Below, one piece after another: positions 1 to 8,359 of a DNA stretch of 64,000 nt. The stretch is taken from contig JBGVNW010000002.1 in NCBI GenBank assembly GCA_045125935.1, positions 16,670-80,669 on the forward strand, written 5' to 3'. The position numbers and the translations under genes are program-made. The DNA is from CAG-877 sp045125935 (GTDB lineage Bacteria; Bacillota_I; Bacilli_A; RF39; UBA660). Position 1 is the stretch's first letter; each line of letters opens with the position of its first letter. The notes beneath the pieces were generated by a model, which ran no database searches, was not told where the DNA came from, and saw only the letters and a program-made list of their open reading frames with translations.

Positions 1-192
1 ATTAACAAACATTTAACTGAAGGTGACTTACGTCGTGAAGTTAGTATGAATATCAAAACTAAGATGGAAATCAATTCATACGAAGGAAGCCGTCATAAAA
101 AAGGATTACCTGTAAGAGGACAAAGAACTAATCGTAATGCTCGTACTCGTAAGGGTAAAGGAAAAGTTGTAGCAAATAAGAAGAAAGTTTAG
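1..192 (+). CDS. rpsM: 30S ribosomal protein S13, 3' end (partial)
   Basis: The reading frame is open from the first base and ends at TAG 190-192. It encodes the C-terminal ~63 residues of small-subunit protein S13, which sits in the 30S head and contacts tRNA. The visible tail has the typical S13 pattern SRHKKGLPVRGQRT followed by NARTRKGKGK and a lysine-rich end. It lies 38 bases upstream of rpsK, the universal order in this operon. The start is outside the window. Confidence 0.97.
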   Translation: MNKHLTEGDLRREVSMNIKTKMEINSYEGSRHKKGLPVRGQRTNRNARTRKGKGKVVANKKKV

Positions 193-230
193 TTAGAAAC
201 GTTTTAAAATAAAAAAAGGAGGTAAGACTT

Positions 231-614
231 ATGGCTTATAAGACTAGAAAGAAAAAAGTTAAGAAGAATGTACCTGAAGGAATAGCACATATTCATTCAA
301 CATTTAACAATACAATTACAACAATTACTGATAAAGATGGTAATGTAATTAGCTGGGCATCATCTGGTGCTATCGGTTTTAAAGGAAGTAAAAAATCAAC
401 TCCATTTGCTGCTGGAATGGCTGCAGAAGCAGCAGGTAAAGTAGCATTTGATATTGGAATGCGTAAACTTGAAGTTCGCGTTAAAGGTTTAGGACCAGGA
501 CGCGAAACAGCAATTCGTTCATTACAAACAGCTGGATTAGAAGTAACAGCTATATCAGACGTTACACCAATACCACATAATGGATGCCGTCCACCAAAAC
601 GTCCACGTGGATAG
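231..614 (+). CDS. rpsK: 30S ribosomal protein S11
   Basis: Encodes a 127-residue S11, a 30S platform protein. Diagnostic stretches are the early HSTFNNTI, the central AAEAAGKVA and VRVKGLGPGRE, and the C-terminal DVTPIPHNGCRPPKRPRG. Length is normal. The start ATG has a close AAAGGAGG site. It lies between rpsM and rpoA and is probably co-transcribed with both. Confidence 0.98.
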   Translation: MAYKTRKKKVKKNVPEGIAHIHSTFNNTITTITDKDGNVISWASSGAIGFKGSKKSTPFAAGMAAEAAGKVAFDIGMRKLEVRVKGLGPGRETAIRSLQTAGLEVTAISDVTPIPHNGCRPPKRPRG

Positions 615-661
615 TAAAAAAGGATAAGTTAAGTGGCAAAAAACAAAGGGAGGTTAGTTTC

Positions 662-1612
662 ATGTTACAATTTGAAAAACCAATTTATAAAATAACAGAT
701 TCTATAGAGAGCAATTTTTATGGAAGATTTGAATTAGAACCATTAGAAAGAGGTTTCGGTACTACAATCGGAAATGCTTTAAGAAGAGTAATGTTATCAT
801 CACTTCCAGGAAGTGCAATTAGTAATATTAAAATTGATGGTGTTCTTCATGAATTTCAAACAATCGATGGAGTATATGAAGATGTTACAACTATCATCTT
901 AAACTTAAAAGGAATAGTATTTAAAAATTATTCAAATGAACCAAAAGTAGTTCGCATTAATGCAACTAAAGAGGGAGAAGTAACTGCTGGAGATATTGAA
1001 CACGATGCCGATATTGAAGTAATCAATAAAGACAAAGTAATCGCTACTTTATCTAAGGGAGCAACTTTAAACATGGAAATGACTGTTACAAATGGTCGTG
1101 GATATGTTAAGAGTGAAGAAAATAAAAAACTATATGATATCAAAAAGGCTGGAGTTATAGCTATTGACTCATTATATTCTCCTATTGAAAGAGTTTCTTA
1201 CGAAGTTGGAAACGCTCGTGTTGGACAAGATGAAAGCTATGATAAGCTAATCCTAGATGTTTGGACAAACGGTTCAATTAAACCTGAAGAAGCAATCGCT
1301 TTAGCCTCAAGAATTTTAATCGAACATTTTACAATTTTAACTGACTTATCATCAATTGCTGATGTAAGTGGAATGATGATTGAAAAAACTGAAGATCCAA
1401 AAGTAAAAGCTCTAGAAACATCTATTGAAGACTTAGATTTCTCAGTAAGAGCTTACAACTGCTTAAAGAGAGCAGGAATTCATACTTTACAAGACCTTGT
1501 TAACAAAAGTGAATCTGATATGATGAAAATACGTAACTTAGGTAAAAAATCTCTAAAAGAAGTTTTAGACAAAATCAGAGATATGGGTCTAATCTTACGT
1601 GATGAAGACTAA
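662..1612 (+). CDS. rpoA: DNA-directed RNA polymerase alpha subunit
   Basis: The 316-residue alpha subunit has the N-terminal assembly domain (ERGFGTTIGNALRRVMLSSLPG near residue 35) and a C-terminal DNA- and activator-binding domain (VRAYNCLKRAGI and LGKKSLKEV near residues 250-305). The frame stays open upstream to 584, inside rpsK, but the ATG at 662 has a GGGAGG site about 8 bases before it and starts with the usual MLQFEKP, so 662 is preferred. Normal length, with rpsK upstream and rplQ 20 bases downstream. Confidence 0.97.
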   Translation: MLQFEKPIYKITDSIESNFYGRFELEPLERGFGTTIGNALRRVMLSSLPGSAISNIKIDGVLHEFQTIDGVYEDVTTIILNLKGIVFKNYSNEPKVVRINATKEGEVTAGDIEHDADIEVINKDKVIATLSKGATLNMEMTVTNGRGYVKSEENKKLYDIKKAGVIAIDSLYSPIERVSYEVGNARVGQDESYDKLILDVWTNGSIKPEEAIALASRILIEHFTILTDLSSIADVSGMMIEKTEDPKVKALETSIEDLDFSVRAYNCLKRAGIHTLQDLVNKSESDMMKIRNLGKKSLKEVLDKIRDMGLILRDED

Positions 1613-1632
1613 AATATAAGGAGGAATTAACT

Positions 1633-2034
1633 ATGGCATATAGAAAATTAGGAAGAGATAACAAACATAGAAGAAGTATGTTAGCTACTATGACTAAGCA
1701 AGTAGTTATGAATGAAGCAATCACTACTACTGATACTAGAGCCAAAGAAGTACGTAAGTTCGTTGAAAAAATGATTACTTACGGAAAAAAAGGAGATCTA
1801 GTAGCTCGTCGTAAAGCTTTAGCATTCTTACATAATGATACAGAAGTTGTTGATAAAATTTTCAACGATTTAGCTAAACGTTATGAAAACCGTAATGGTG
1901 GATATACTCAAATTTTAAAATTAGCAGAAAGACGTGGAGATAATTCTCTAATGGTTATTTTAAAATTAGTTGAAGAAACTAAACCAGAAGAAGAAACAAA
2001 AGCAACTAAGAAAGCAAAGAAAGAAGAAAAATAG
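1633..2034 (+). CDS. rplQ: 50S ribosomal protein L17
   Basis: Encodes a 133-residue L17, a large-subunit protein near the exit tunnel. It opens MAYRKLGRDNKHRRSMLATM and contains ITTTDTRAKEVRKFVEKMIT, both family hallmarks, then a lysine/glutamate-rich tail slightly longer than usual. AAGGAGG lies just upstream of the ATG. It is the last gene before a strong terminator, closing the ribosomal/rpoA operon. Confidence 0.97.
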   Translation: MAYRKLGRDNKHRRSMLATMTKQVVMNEAITTTDTRAKEVRKFVEKMITYGKKGDLVARRKALAFLHNDTEVVDKIFNDLAKRYENRNGGYTQILKLAERRGDNSLMVILKLVEETKPEEETKATKKAKKEEK

Positions 2035-2057
2035 ACAGGAAACTGTCTTTTTTTTTA
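2033..2057 (+). terminator. Intrinsic terminator of the rpsM-rplQ operon
   Basis: A 6-bp stem AGACAG/CTGTCT with a GAAA loop starts at the rplQ stop codon and is followed by a run of nine T. Confidence 0.85.
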
Positions 2058-2118
2058 TCGTTTATTATTATATAATATAAGCATGATGAAATAAGAAAGA
2101 CTTGTATTGAGGTGAATC

Positions 2119-2637
2119 ATGGCATTAGAAAATATCTTTCCAAATACATTGATAAATACTGCTAAAGTTGTATCAAGAGACAGCAAAATATATGAGGCTT
2201 TCAAGCCATATCTATCTGGCATCTTAGGAATTGAGTTAGAGGCATATATGAGCAACAAAGAATTACGTAACGATTATCGCCAAAAATATATGGTAATTAA
2301 AAATAGTTTTCAAGAACGAGAAAAGAGACTCTTACCAATGAAAGACGAGGAGTGCTTGGCAAAAATAGCAACCTCCGCAATAGAATGGCAAGAATTCATT
2401 TCAACAGCAAAGGAAAACACATTAGATGAAGGGGAAAGCTTTATAAGTAGTACACCATTAGATAAATATGTATTAATGACTGCTAGAGAAAAGGCAGCAT
2501 TAGAAAACAAACTTGTAGCTGCTGCTTTAGAAAGAGTAAGATTTTATACAGAAGGTTTTGGTAGTTCTAATACTGAATTGAACAGTATGTTAAATGATAA
2601 TAATGCGACAGAAGAACAGGTTTCACACATAATATAA
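2119..2637 (+). CDS. Hypothetical protein, 172 aa
   Basis: I do not recognise this protein. It is a soluble, mostly helical 172-residue product with no signal peptide, membrane segment or obvious catalytic motif. The middle is charged (NSFQEREKRLLPMKDEE) and the C-terminal half is alanine-rich and helical (TAREKAALENKLVAAALERV). A GAGGTG site precedes the ATG and a TATAAT-like box lies near 2073, so it probably has its own promoter after the rplQ terminator. It ends 12 bases before the SDR gene, suggesting co-transcription. Confidence 0.75.
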   Translation: MALENIFPNTLINTAKVVSRDSKIYEAFKPYLSGILGIELEAYMSNKELRNDYRQKYMVIKNSFQEREKRLLPMKDEECLAKIATSAIEWQEFISTAKENTLDEGESFISSTPLDKYVLMTAREKAALENKLVAAALERVRFYTEGFGSSNTELNSMLNDNNATEEQVSHII

Positions 2638-2649
2638 AGGGGAGATTAC

Positions 2650-3402
2650 ATGAAAGTTTTAATAACAGGAGCATCATCTGGTATTGGCTTAGATATGGCT
2701 AGATATCTAGCTCAAAAAAAACACGAACTAATTTTAGTTGCAAGAGATCGAAAAAAACTAGAAAAAATTCAAGATAGTTTATCAACAAAGGTAACAATAA
2801 TTGTTGCAGACTTATCAAATGAACAAAAAGTAAAAGAATTATATGTCTTAACTAAAGGAGAAAATATTGATATCTTGATAAATAATGCTGGCTTTGGTGA
2901 CTTTGGTTATTTTACGGAAACAGATTTAAATAAAGAGTTAGAAATGATTGATACTAACATAAAAGCAGTTCATATTTTAACCAAATTATTCTTAAAAGAT
3001 ATGGAACAAAGAAATTCGGGTTATATTCTAAATGTTTCCTCATCAGCAGCTTTTCAACCAGGACCTCTAATGAGTACATATTATGCTACTAAATCATATG
3101 TTTACCAATTAACAGAGGCATTATACTACGAACAAAAAAAGAAAAAGACCAATGTTCATTTAGCGGTATTGTGCCCAGGTCCTGTATCAACAAACTTTAA
3201 TAATGTTGCAGGGGTAAAATTTGGTGTTAAGCCACTATCTAGTGCTTATGTGGCAAAATATGCAATTGACAAATTACTAGAAAAGAAAATGTTAATAATT
3301 CCAGGATTTAAAATGAAATGTTCCAAATTTCTAGGACGTTTTGTATCTGATAAATTTTTATTGAGAGTGACATATCGTATTCAGAAAAAGAAAGTCAACT
3401 AA
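2650..3402 (+). CDS. SDR family NAD(P)-dependent oxidoreductase
   Basis: A 250-residue classical short-chain dehydrogenase/reductase. The N-terminal Rossmann motif TGASSGIG (residues 6-13), the NNAG motif (about 80), the catalytic serine region NVSSSAAF and the catalytic YYATK (Y-x-x-x-K) are all present, followed by PGPVSTNF. It is probably a cytoplasmic carbonyl/alcohol oxidoreductase; the substrate cannot be read from sequence. The C-terminus is basic with a hydrophobic stretch (KFLGRFVSDKFLLRV), as in DltE/YqjQ-like SDRs. It follows the unknown gene at 2119 by 12 bases. Confidence 0.9.
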   Translation: MKVLITGASSGIGLDMARYLAQKKHELILVARDRKKLEKIQDSLSTKVTIIVADLSNEQKVKELYVLTKGENIDILINNAGFGDFGYFTETDLNKELEMIDTNIKAVHILTKLFLKDMEQRNSGYILNVSSSAAFQPGPLMSTYYATKSYVYQLTEALYYEQKKKKTNVHLAVLCPGPVSTNFNNVAGVKFGVKPLSSAYVAKYAIDKLLEKKMLIIPGFKMKCSKFLGRFVSDKFLLRVTYRIQKKKVN

Positions 3403-3443
3403 TCGTTGACTTTTAAAAACGAAAAAGTAAAGTAGGTGAAAAA

Positions 3444-4247
3444 ATGCAAGACAATGTTATTGAAATAGTTAACTTATCTCTACCATATGCTTTTCAAAAT
3501 TTTAATTTATCACTAGAAAGAAATAAACTAACAACAATTACAGGCCCAAATAGCTGTGGAAAAACAACTATAATTAAAAGCATAACTGGTCAAATTTTTA
3601 CTGACAATACAATCTATATTTTCTCACAAGAACTAGAATACTATCGCATTACAGAATTAAATATAATAATGAAGTGTCTCATACCACAGGAATATTATTT
3701 TACAGAAGATACAGTATTCCAGGAAATAAAAGATAGTTTAAGTAATTTAGAACTTCCAGCAGCAATAAAACAAAAAAAAGCCAAAGAAATTATTAAACAA
3801 TTAAATTTGACCAAAGTTCAAAATTTAAATCCAAATGAATTGCCAGAGAATATCAAAATAAAGATTCAGTTAGCAAAACATCTTCTTCAATCACCTAAAA
3901 TATTATTACTAGATGACATTCTTGTAGGTATGTCTAAAGATGAAAAAAATAATATAATAAGTGTACTAAGAGAATATCAAGAAAAAATGGATTTGACGGT
4001 CGTAATGACAACTTCAAATTTAGAAGACTGCATAAATAGTGATTATATTTATGTAATTGATAATAATATTGTTGCATTAGAAGGAAAACCATTAGAAGTA
4101 TTACAAAAAGACAACGTTTTAAATAGAATAGGTTTAGAACTACCTTTCATGATAGACCTATCAGTAAAATTACGTGATTATGATTTGATAAATGATGTCG
4201 AAATTGACATGGACATAGATAGGATGGTGGAACTTCTATGGAAATAA
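3444..4247 (+). CDS. Degenerate ECF-type ABC ATPase (EcfA1 position)
   Basis: A 267-residue ABC ATPase at the locus where most Bacillota encode EcfA1 (between rplQ and truA), the ATPase that with EcfA2 and EcfT energises vitamin uptake. The Walker A motif is intact (GPNSCGKTT, near residue 35) and a Q-loop glutamine is present (CLIPQEY). The signature LSGGQ is replaced by LPENI, Walker B reads LLLDD so the catalytic Glu is Asp, and the switch His is replaced (TTSNL for TTHNL-like). It could bind ATP but is unlikely to be a normal hydrolase. It overlaps the next gene by 10 bases. Confidence 0.8.
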   Translation: MQDNVIEIVNLSLPYAFQNFNLSLERNKLTTITGPNSCGKTTIIKSITGQIFTDNTIYIFSQELEYYRITELNIIMKCLIPQEYYFTEDTVFQEIKDSLSNLELPAAIKQKKAKEIIKQLNLTKVQNLNPNELPENIKIKIQLAKHLLQSPKILLLDDILVGMSKDEKNNIISVLREYQEKMDLTVVMTTSNLEDCINSDYIYVIDNNIVALEGKPLEVLQKDNVLNRIGLELPFMIDLSVKLRDYDLINDVEIDMDIDRMVELLWK

Positions 4248-5026
4248 AATTTAATAAGTTTATAGTTGATAACAAAGAATATAACATGACAATCACCAGT
4301 AAAGATATAACGGCAATTTCAACAAATGACAATGAATTTTTTAAAAAACTAATATCGCTAAAATATCCTTTAAAAGGAGAAATAATAATTAATGGTAGAA
4401 AAGTAACAGATGACAATTTAAATACTTATCAACGCCAAATAAGTATTGTTAATTCATATAAACTAATTCCATTTGTAAAAACAGTTTTAGATTACATGAA
4501 TTATGTTATTACAAGCAAAAATCTAAAAATTAAAAATCCAAACAAGAAAATAATTGATTCATTAAAGATTGTAGGTTTAGATGAAAAATATCTATTAAGA
4601 GAAATGTATACATTATCAAGTTCTGAAAAAGAATTAATTCAAATAGCTGTGGCTTTATTATCGAATCCGGAAATACTCATTTTAACAGACCAGTTTCTAA
4701 AACTTGATTTAATTAATCAAAAGAAAATTTACATGGTATTAATAAGATTAAAAGAACAGTATCATAAAGCAATAATTATTCTTAGTGATAATGCCAATAT
4801 TTTATATAAGTATTGTACAAAAGGAATTATTATAAAAAATGGTAAAATACTTGTAGAAGGTGACATAAAGGATGTTTATTGTAAAGTGGAAATGTTAAGA
4901 AAAAGTAAATTTGACATTCCGGAAATTGTCGAGTTTACACATAAAGCTAAAAAGTTAAAAAAAGTAAAAATAGATTATCATAAAGATATAAGAGATATAA
5001 TAAAAGATATTTACAAGCACGTATAG
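4238..5026 (+). CDS. Degenerate ECF-type ABC protein (EcfA2 position), Walker A lost
   Basis: A 262-residue ABC-fold protein paired by a 10-base overlap with the upstream ATPase. The fold is recognisable (PLKGEIIINGR after the P-loop position; LSSSEKELIQIAVALLSNPEILIL spanning signature and Walker B), but the P-loop reads STNDNEFFKK with no GxxGxGK, the Q-loop glutamine is missing and Walker B ends LTDQ. It should not bind ATP conventionally. EcfT, normally between this gene and truA, is absent: truA starts 13 bases later. This suggests a repurposed or decaying ABC heterodimer. Confidence 0.78.
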   Translation: MEIKFNKFIVDNKEYNMTITSKDITAISTNDNEFFKKLISLKYPLKGEIIINGRKVTDDNLNTYQRQISIVNSYKLIPFVKTVLDYMNYVITSKNLKIKNPNKKIIDSLKIVGLDEKYLLREMYTLSSSEKELIQIAVALLSNPEILILTDQFLKLDLINQKKIYMVLIRLKEQYHKAIIILSDNANILYKYCTKGIIIKNGKILVEGDIKDVYCKVEMLRKSKFDIPEIVEFTHKAKKLKKVKIDYHKDIRDIIKDIYKHV

Positions 5027-5039
5027 AAGAGGTGAAAAC

Positions 5040-5771
5040 ATGCGTTTTTTAATTAAGTTTTCATATGATGGAAGTAATTACAATGGTTTTCAATATCAAA
5101 AAGGATTACCAAGTATCCAAGAAAGTTTAGAAATGGCTTTAACAAAAGTAAATAATAATCAAAAGACTACCGCAACTGCTACAGGAAGAACAGATAAAGG
5201 TGTACACGCTTTATGTCAATATGCACATGCCAATATAGATGTAAATATAACAGAGGCAAAATTGAAAAGAGCTCTTAATAGTAACTTGCCCCCAGATATT
5301 CACGTCATAGAAACAAAAATAGTGGATGATGATTTTCATGCAAGATATAATGTAAAATGTAAAGAATATAAATATTACATAAACACAGGAGAATATAATC
5401 CTCTTGAAAGAAATTATGTTTTTCAATATAATCATGATTTGAATATTGAAGTAATGAATGAAGCTATAAAAAAATTTATAGGGACACATGATTTTAGAGC
5501 CTTTGTAACAGAAAATAAAGAAAAAGAGAATTGTATTAGAACAATAACTTCCGCAACAATAACAGAAAATGATAATAAAATTGAAATAACATTTAAAGGG
5601 ACTGGATTTTTAAGATATCAAGTAAGAAATATGGTCGGAATTCTTATAAGGGTTGGTGAAAATAAATTAGTACCAGAAGCTGTGGAAAAAACACTTGAAA
5701 GTAAAGACAGGCGACAATCTGGAAAAACAGCTCCAGCTGTAGGACTATATTTAACATCAGTTGAATACTAA
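5040..5771 (+). CDS. truA: tRNA pseudouridine(38-40) synthase TruA
   Basis: A 243-residue TruA that isomerises uridines 38-40 in tRNA anticodon stems. The catalytic aspartate lies in GRTDKGVHA near residue 52. FSYDGSNYNGFQYQ at the start, the HDFRAF stretch and the C-terminal FLRYQVRNMVGIL are family markers. The start has a GAGGTG site. It follows the ECF-like pair by 13 bases and keeps the common rplQ-ecf-truA-rplM-rpsI order, though rplM lies 1.5 kb further on behind an inserted pair of unknown genes. Confidence 0.95.
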   Translation: MRFLIKFSYDGSNYNGFQYQKGLPSIQESLEMALTKVNNNQKTTATATGRTDKGVHALCQYAHANIDVNITEAKLKRALNSNLPPDIHVIETKIVDDDFHARYNVKCKEYKYYINTGEYNPLERNYVFQYNHDLNIEVMNEAIKKFIGTHDFRAFVTENKEKENCIRTITSATITENDNKIEITFKGTGFLRYQVRNMVGILIRVGENKLVPEAVEKTLESKDRRQSGKTAPAVGLYLTSVEY

Positions 5772-5984
5772 AAGTCGTATCAAGAAATTAAAAAAATTCA
5801 TATATCAAAATAGTACTTATAAATTTGAAGAAACAACAAAAATACTATGGTCATTATTTTATAAACGTAATATAGCAGAATATAACTCAGAAAAAAGCAA
5901 CAGATCAAGTTGTTTTTTTTGTTGATTTATGATATAATATGTCCCAATCAATGAGAGATGATAGATAAAAAAGGGGTTATGTCT

Positions 5985-6764
5985 ATGAGTCAAAATCAAA
6001 TTGATTATAAAAAGAAAATGCAGTTATATGAAGTACTAGGTGCCAAAGAATTCAAAAAAATAGTGATGCAGGTAGAAAAGCTTAAATGGAAAACAGTAAA
6101 AAAAGTATTTCCTAATTATCTTAGTTATTTTGAAAAAAAATGTAAAAAGGATTGCGAAAAAGAATTGAAAAATGTTACTAGCGAAGAACGTAAACAAGAA
6201 ATAAGAAGTGTTTATCGTAATCAAATCCTAATGGCTAGAAAAGAGTTTAATCAAGATAAAAACAGAAACTATCATCTGACACAGCAAAGACCAACAGAAA
6301 TATTAAATTACTTGGAATGGAATAAGGGAGTACATGAAACTGCATTATTAAAAAACATAGGAATTGCTGCTGCAGCATTAGGATGTATTGGCGTAGGATT
6401 TTTTGATGAAATTGCACCAATAGTTATAGCAATACAAGGAGTAAATGCAGCAATAAATTGGCAGTGTATAAATCTTCAAAATTATAATATTTGTAGAATA
6501 CAGATACATAAAAAAGCTTTAGAAGAAAGAGAAAAGAGACATCAAGCAAAATATGCAAAAACATATAGTGAAGTTGATAAAATGTTTCAAAGTGCAATTG
6601 ATAAGACAAAAGAAACAGAAATGATTCCAAGCGAGGAAGCAATAATATCACAAATTCAAAGCATAGAACAACTAAGACAAATGAAAGAATTTATAAAACA
6701 AGCAAAGATTACTCAGCACAGTTCTGTTCAAGAGACAGAAACTGGAAAGGGGACAAAAAAATGA
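5985..6764 (+). CDS. Hypothetical membrane protein, 259 aa
   Basis: Unrecognised. A very basic, helical N-terminal part (residues 1-110) is followed by a hydrophobic hairpin (GIAAAALGCIGVGF and IAPIVIAIQGVNAAI, about 115-160) and a charged helical C-terminal part. The frame opens at 5958, but AAGGGG lies 8 bases before the ATG at 5985, which I prefer. The stop overlaps the next start (ATGA), so the two form a translationally coupled pair inserted between truA and rplM. A TATAAT-like box lies near 5933. Confidence 0.7.
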   Translation: MSQNQIDYKKKMQLYEVLGAKEFKKIVMQVEKLKWKTVKKVFPNYLSYFEKKCKKDCEKELKNVTSEERKQEIRSVYRNQILMARKEFNQDKNRNYHLTQQRPTEILNYLEWNKGVHETALLKNIGIAAAALGCIGVGFFDEIAPIVIAIQGVNAAINWQCINLQNYNICRIQIHKKALEEREKRHQAKYAKTYSEVDKMFQSAIDKTKETEMIPSEEAIISQIQSIEQLRQMKEFIKQAKITQHSSVQETETGKGTKK

Positions 6765-7153
6765 GTACAATTTTTGAACTAGGATTGACAGCTACAACAG
6801 TAGTGCCAATAGCAAAAAAGAGCATTAAAAAGGATCCAAACACAAAAAAATTTAATGTTGACGAAGGTGCACTAAATAAGAGCCTTAAAAATGCTGCAAC
6901 AACAGTAGGAGTTACAAGTGCAATGTCATCAACACAGTATTGCGCACAAGAAGTCACACTACATTCACTACAACTATATCAAGAATCGTTAACTGAAGAA
7001 CAAATTTATAGATATGAACAACTGCTTGCGGCAAAAGAGAATGAATTTGTCATCAATGGAATAACATACGATTTAACACAAGTTGATCAAAGCGAACAAG
7101 CAGAAGAATCACTACAAAGAAAAGATGCAAAAGTATTGGGGAAAAACCTATAA
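6761..7153 (+). CDS. Hypothetical protein, 130 aa, coupled to upstream membrane protein
   Basis: Unrecognised 130-residue protein with an ATGA overlap to the upstream gene and a GGAAAGGGG site inside it. The N-terminus is mildly hydrophobic (ELGLTATTVVPIA); the rest is polar with a serine/threonine/alanine-rich middle and an acidic glutamine-rich end. No catalytic motif seen. The coupling suggests a partner of the 5985-6764 protein. Confidence 0.65.
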   Translation: MSTIFELGLTATTVVPIAKKSIKKDPNTKKFNVDEGALNKSLKNAATTVGVTSAMSSTQYCAQEVTLHSLQLYQESLTEEQIYRYEQLLAAKENEFVINGITYDLTQVDQSEQAEESLQRKDAKVLGKNL

Positions 7154-7180
7154 TAAACCGATTAATAATACAAAAAACTA

Positions 7181-7209
7181 TTGATTTTTAACACATTATT
7201 TAGTATAAT
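7181..7209 (+). promoter_or_regulatory. Promoter of rplM-rpsI
   Basis: TTGATT at 7181-7186, a 17-base spacer and a perfect TATAAT at 7204-7209. The predicted transcription start near 7215 is the base of the leader hairpin, so rplM-rpsI is transcribed separately from truA here. Confidence 0.8.
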
Positions 7210-7212
7210 CAT

Positions 7213-7263
7213 AATCGGTACATTCGAATCCCCACATAAATTGGATCCTGGGAAAATCCGATT
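7213..7263 (+). promoter_or_regulatory. Candidate ribosomal protein L13 leader
   Basis: AATCGG (7213-7218) pairs with CCGATT (7258-7263) around an internal TCC/GGA-rich loop, immediately before the rplM ribosome binding site. Low-GC Gram-positives carry an autoregulatory L13 leader (Rfam L13_leader) in exactly this position. The assignment rests on position and a simple fold, not on a covariance model. Confidence 0.55.
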
Positions 7264-7283
7264 TAAGTAAAAGGAGAAAAAAT

Positions 7284-7715
7284 ATGACAAGTTATATGCA
7301 AAAAAAAGAAACTGTTGAACGTAAATGGTACGTAATCGACGCTGAAGGAAAATCTTTAGGTAGAGTAGCAGCTTTAGCAGCAACTTACCTACGTGGAAAA
7401 CACAAACCAACTTATACTCCACATATTGATTGTGGAGACAACATCATCATTATCAATGCACAAAAAGTTAATCTAACAGGAAATAAGTTAGAAGACAAAA
7501 TCTATTATAACCATTCACAATATGTTGGTGGTTTAAGAGAAAGAACTGCTAAGGTAATGAGAGAACAATATCCAGTTGAAATGATGGAAAGAGCTGTTAA
7601 AGGAATGCTTCCTCATAATAGACTTGGAAGAGATATGTATAGAAAATTATATGTATACGCTGGAAATGAACACAAGCATGCTGCACAAAAGCCAGAAGTG
7701 CTTGAAGTTAAATAG
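7284..7715 (+). CDS. rplM: 50S ribosomal protein L13
   Basis: A 143-residue L13, an early-assembling large-subunit protein. WYVIDAEGKSLGRVA near the start, HIDCGDNIIIINAQKVNLTGNK and the C-terminal MLPHNRLGR are typical. AAAGGAG lies 6 bases before the ATG. rpsI follows 13 bases downstream. It carries a candidate autoregulatory leader and its own promoter. Confidence 0.98.
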   Translation: MTSYMQKKETVERKWYVIDAEGKSLGRVAALAATYLRGKHKPTYTPHIDCGDNIIIINAQKVNLTGNKLEDKIYYNHSQYVGGLRERTAKVMREQYPVEMMERAVKGMLPHNRLGRDMYRKLYVYAGNEHKHAAQKPEVLEVK

Positions 7716-7728
7716 GAGGGTTTAAGTT

Positions 7729-8154
7729 ATGGCAAAAGAAAAGAAAAATGTTTACACTGGTACTGGACACAGAAAGACAAGTGTTGCAAGAGTTACATTA
7801 ACTCCAGGAACAGGAAAAATTACTGTTAATGGTTTAGACGTTCATGACTATTTACCTTTCGAAGTATTAGTAATGGATTTATGTCAACCACTTGATGTTA
7901 CAAACACAAGAGAAATGTTCGATGTTGATGCAAAAGTTAAAGGTGGAGGATTCCAAGGACAAACTGGAGCAATCCGTTTAGGAATTACAAGAGCTTTATT
8001 AGACTACGATAAAACTACACCAGCTGATTCTGAAAATAGTTTCAGAAAAGTATTAAAAGCTGCAGGATTTATCACAAGAGATTCTCGTAAGAAAGAACGT
8101 AAGAAACCAGGATTAAAGAAAGCACGTCGTGCACCACAATTCTCAAAACGTTAA
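7729..8154 (+). CDS. rpsI: 30S ribosomal protein S9
   Basis: A 141-residue S9 whose C-terminal tail reaches tRNA in the P site. It has the family core GTGHRKTSVARVTL, VKGGGFQGQTGAIRLGI and the basic end RKKPGLKKARRAPQFSKR. The N-terminus is about ten residues longer than in Bacillus. It is coupled to rplM. The last bases of the gene plus the terminator are duplicated 1.1 kb downstream. Confidence 0.97.
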   Translation: MAKEKKNVYTGTGHRKTSVARVTLTPGTGKITVNGLDVHDYLPFEVLVMDLCQPLDVTNTREMFDVDAKVKGGGFQGQTGAIRLGITRALLDYDKTTPADSENSFRKVLKAAGFITRDSRKKERKKPGLKKARRAPQFSKR

Positions 8155-8207
8155 TTTATATTTATCAGTTTCAAATACAAAGTCCGATTATTCGGGCTTT
8201 TTTACTG
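8146..8207 (+). repeat. 62-bp direct repeat, copy 1 (rpsI 3' end plus terminator)
   Basis: Matches 9263-9324 with two mismatches. It covers the last rpsI codons, the 3' untranslated bases and the terminator hairpin. The two copies bracket a 1.1 kb segment holding a single gene. Confidence 0.85.
8181..8203 (+). terminator. rpsI terminator
   Basis: AGTCCG/CGGGCT stem (one G-T pair) with an ATTATT loop and six T. Confidence 0.85.
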
Positions 8208-8359
8208 CAATAAAATAAGTAAATGAAGCTAATTTTGACCCAAAGATGACGCACAGCATACACGATATAGCACAGTGCCTCTTAAAGTCTTGAAGCTATT
8301 CGTTCTAGCATTCTAATTTTTGGAGAATTTATGATATAATATTATATAGGTGGGTATAT

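Noticed and set aside
584..661. Longer rpoA start inside rpsK
   Set aside because: No ribosome binding site there, whereas ATG 662 has GGGAGG and the conserved alpha-subunit N-terminus.
5761..5929. Open frame after truA starting at TTG (about 54 codons)
   Set aside because: No ribosome binding site, overlaps the truA stop and runs into the hairpin before 5920; looks like chance in AT-rich DNA.
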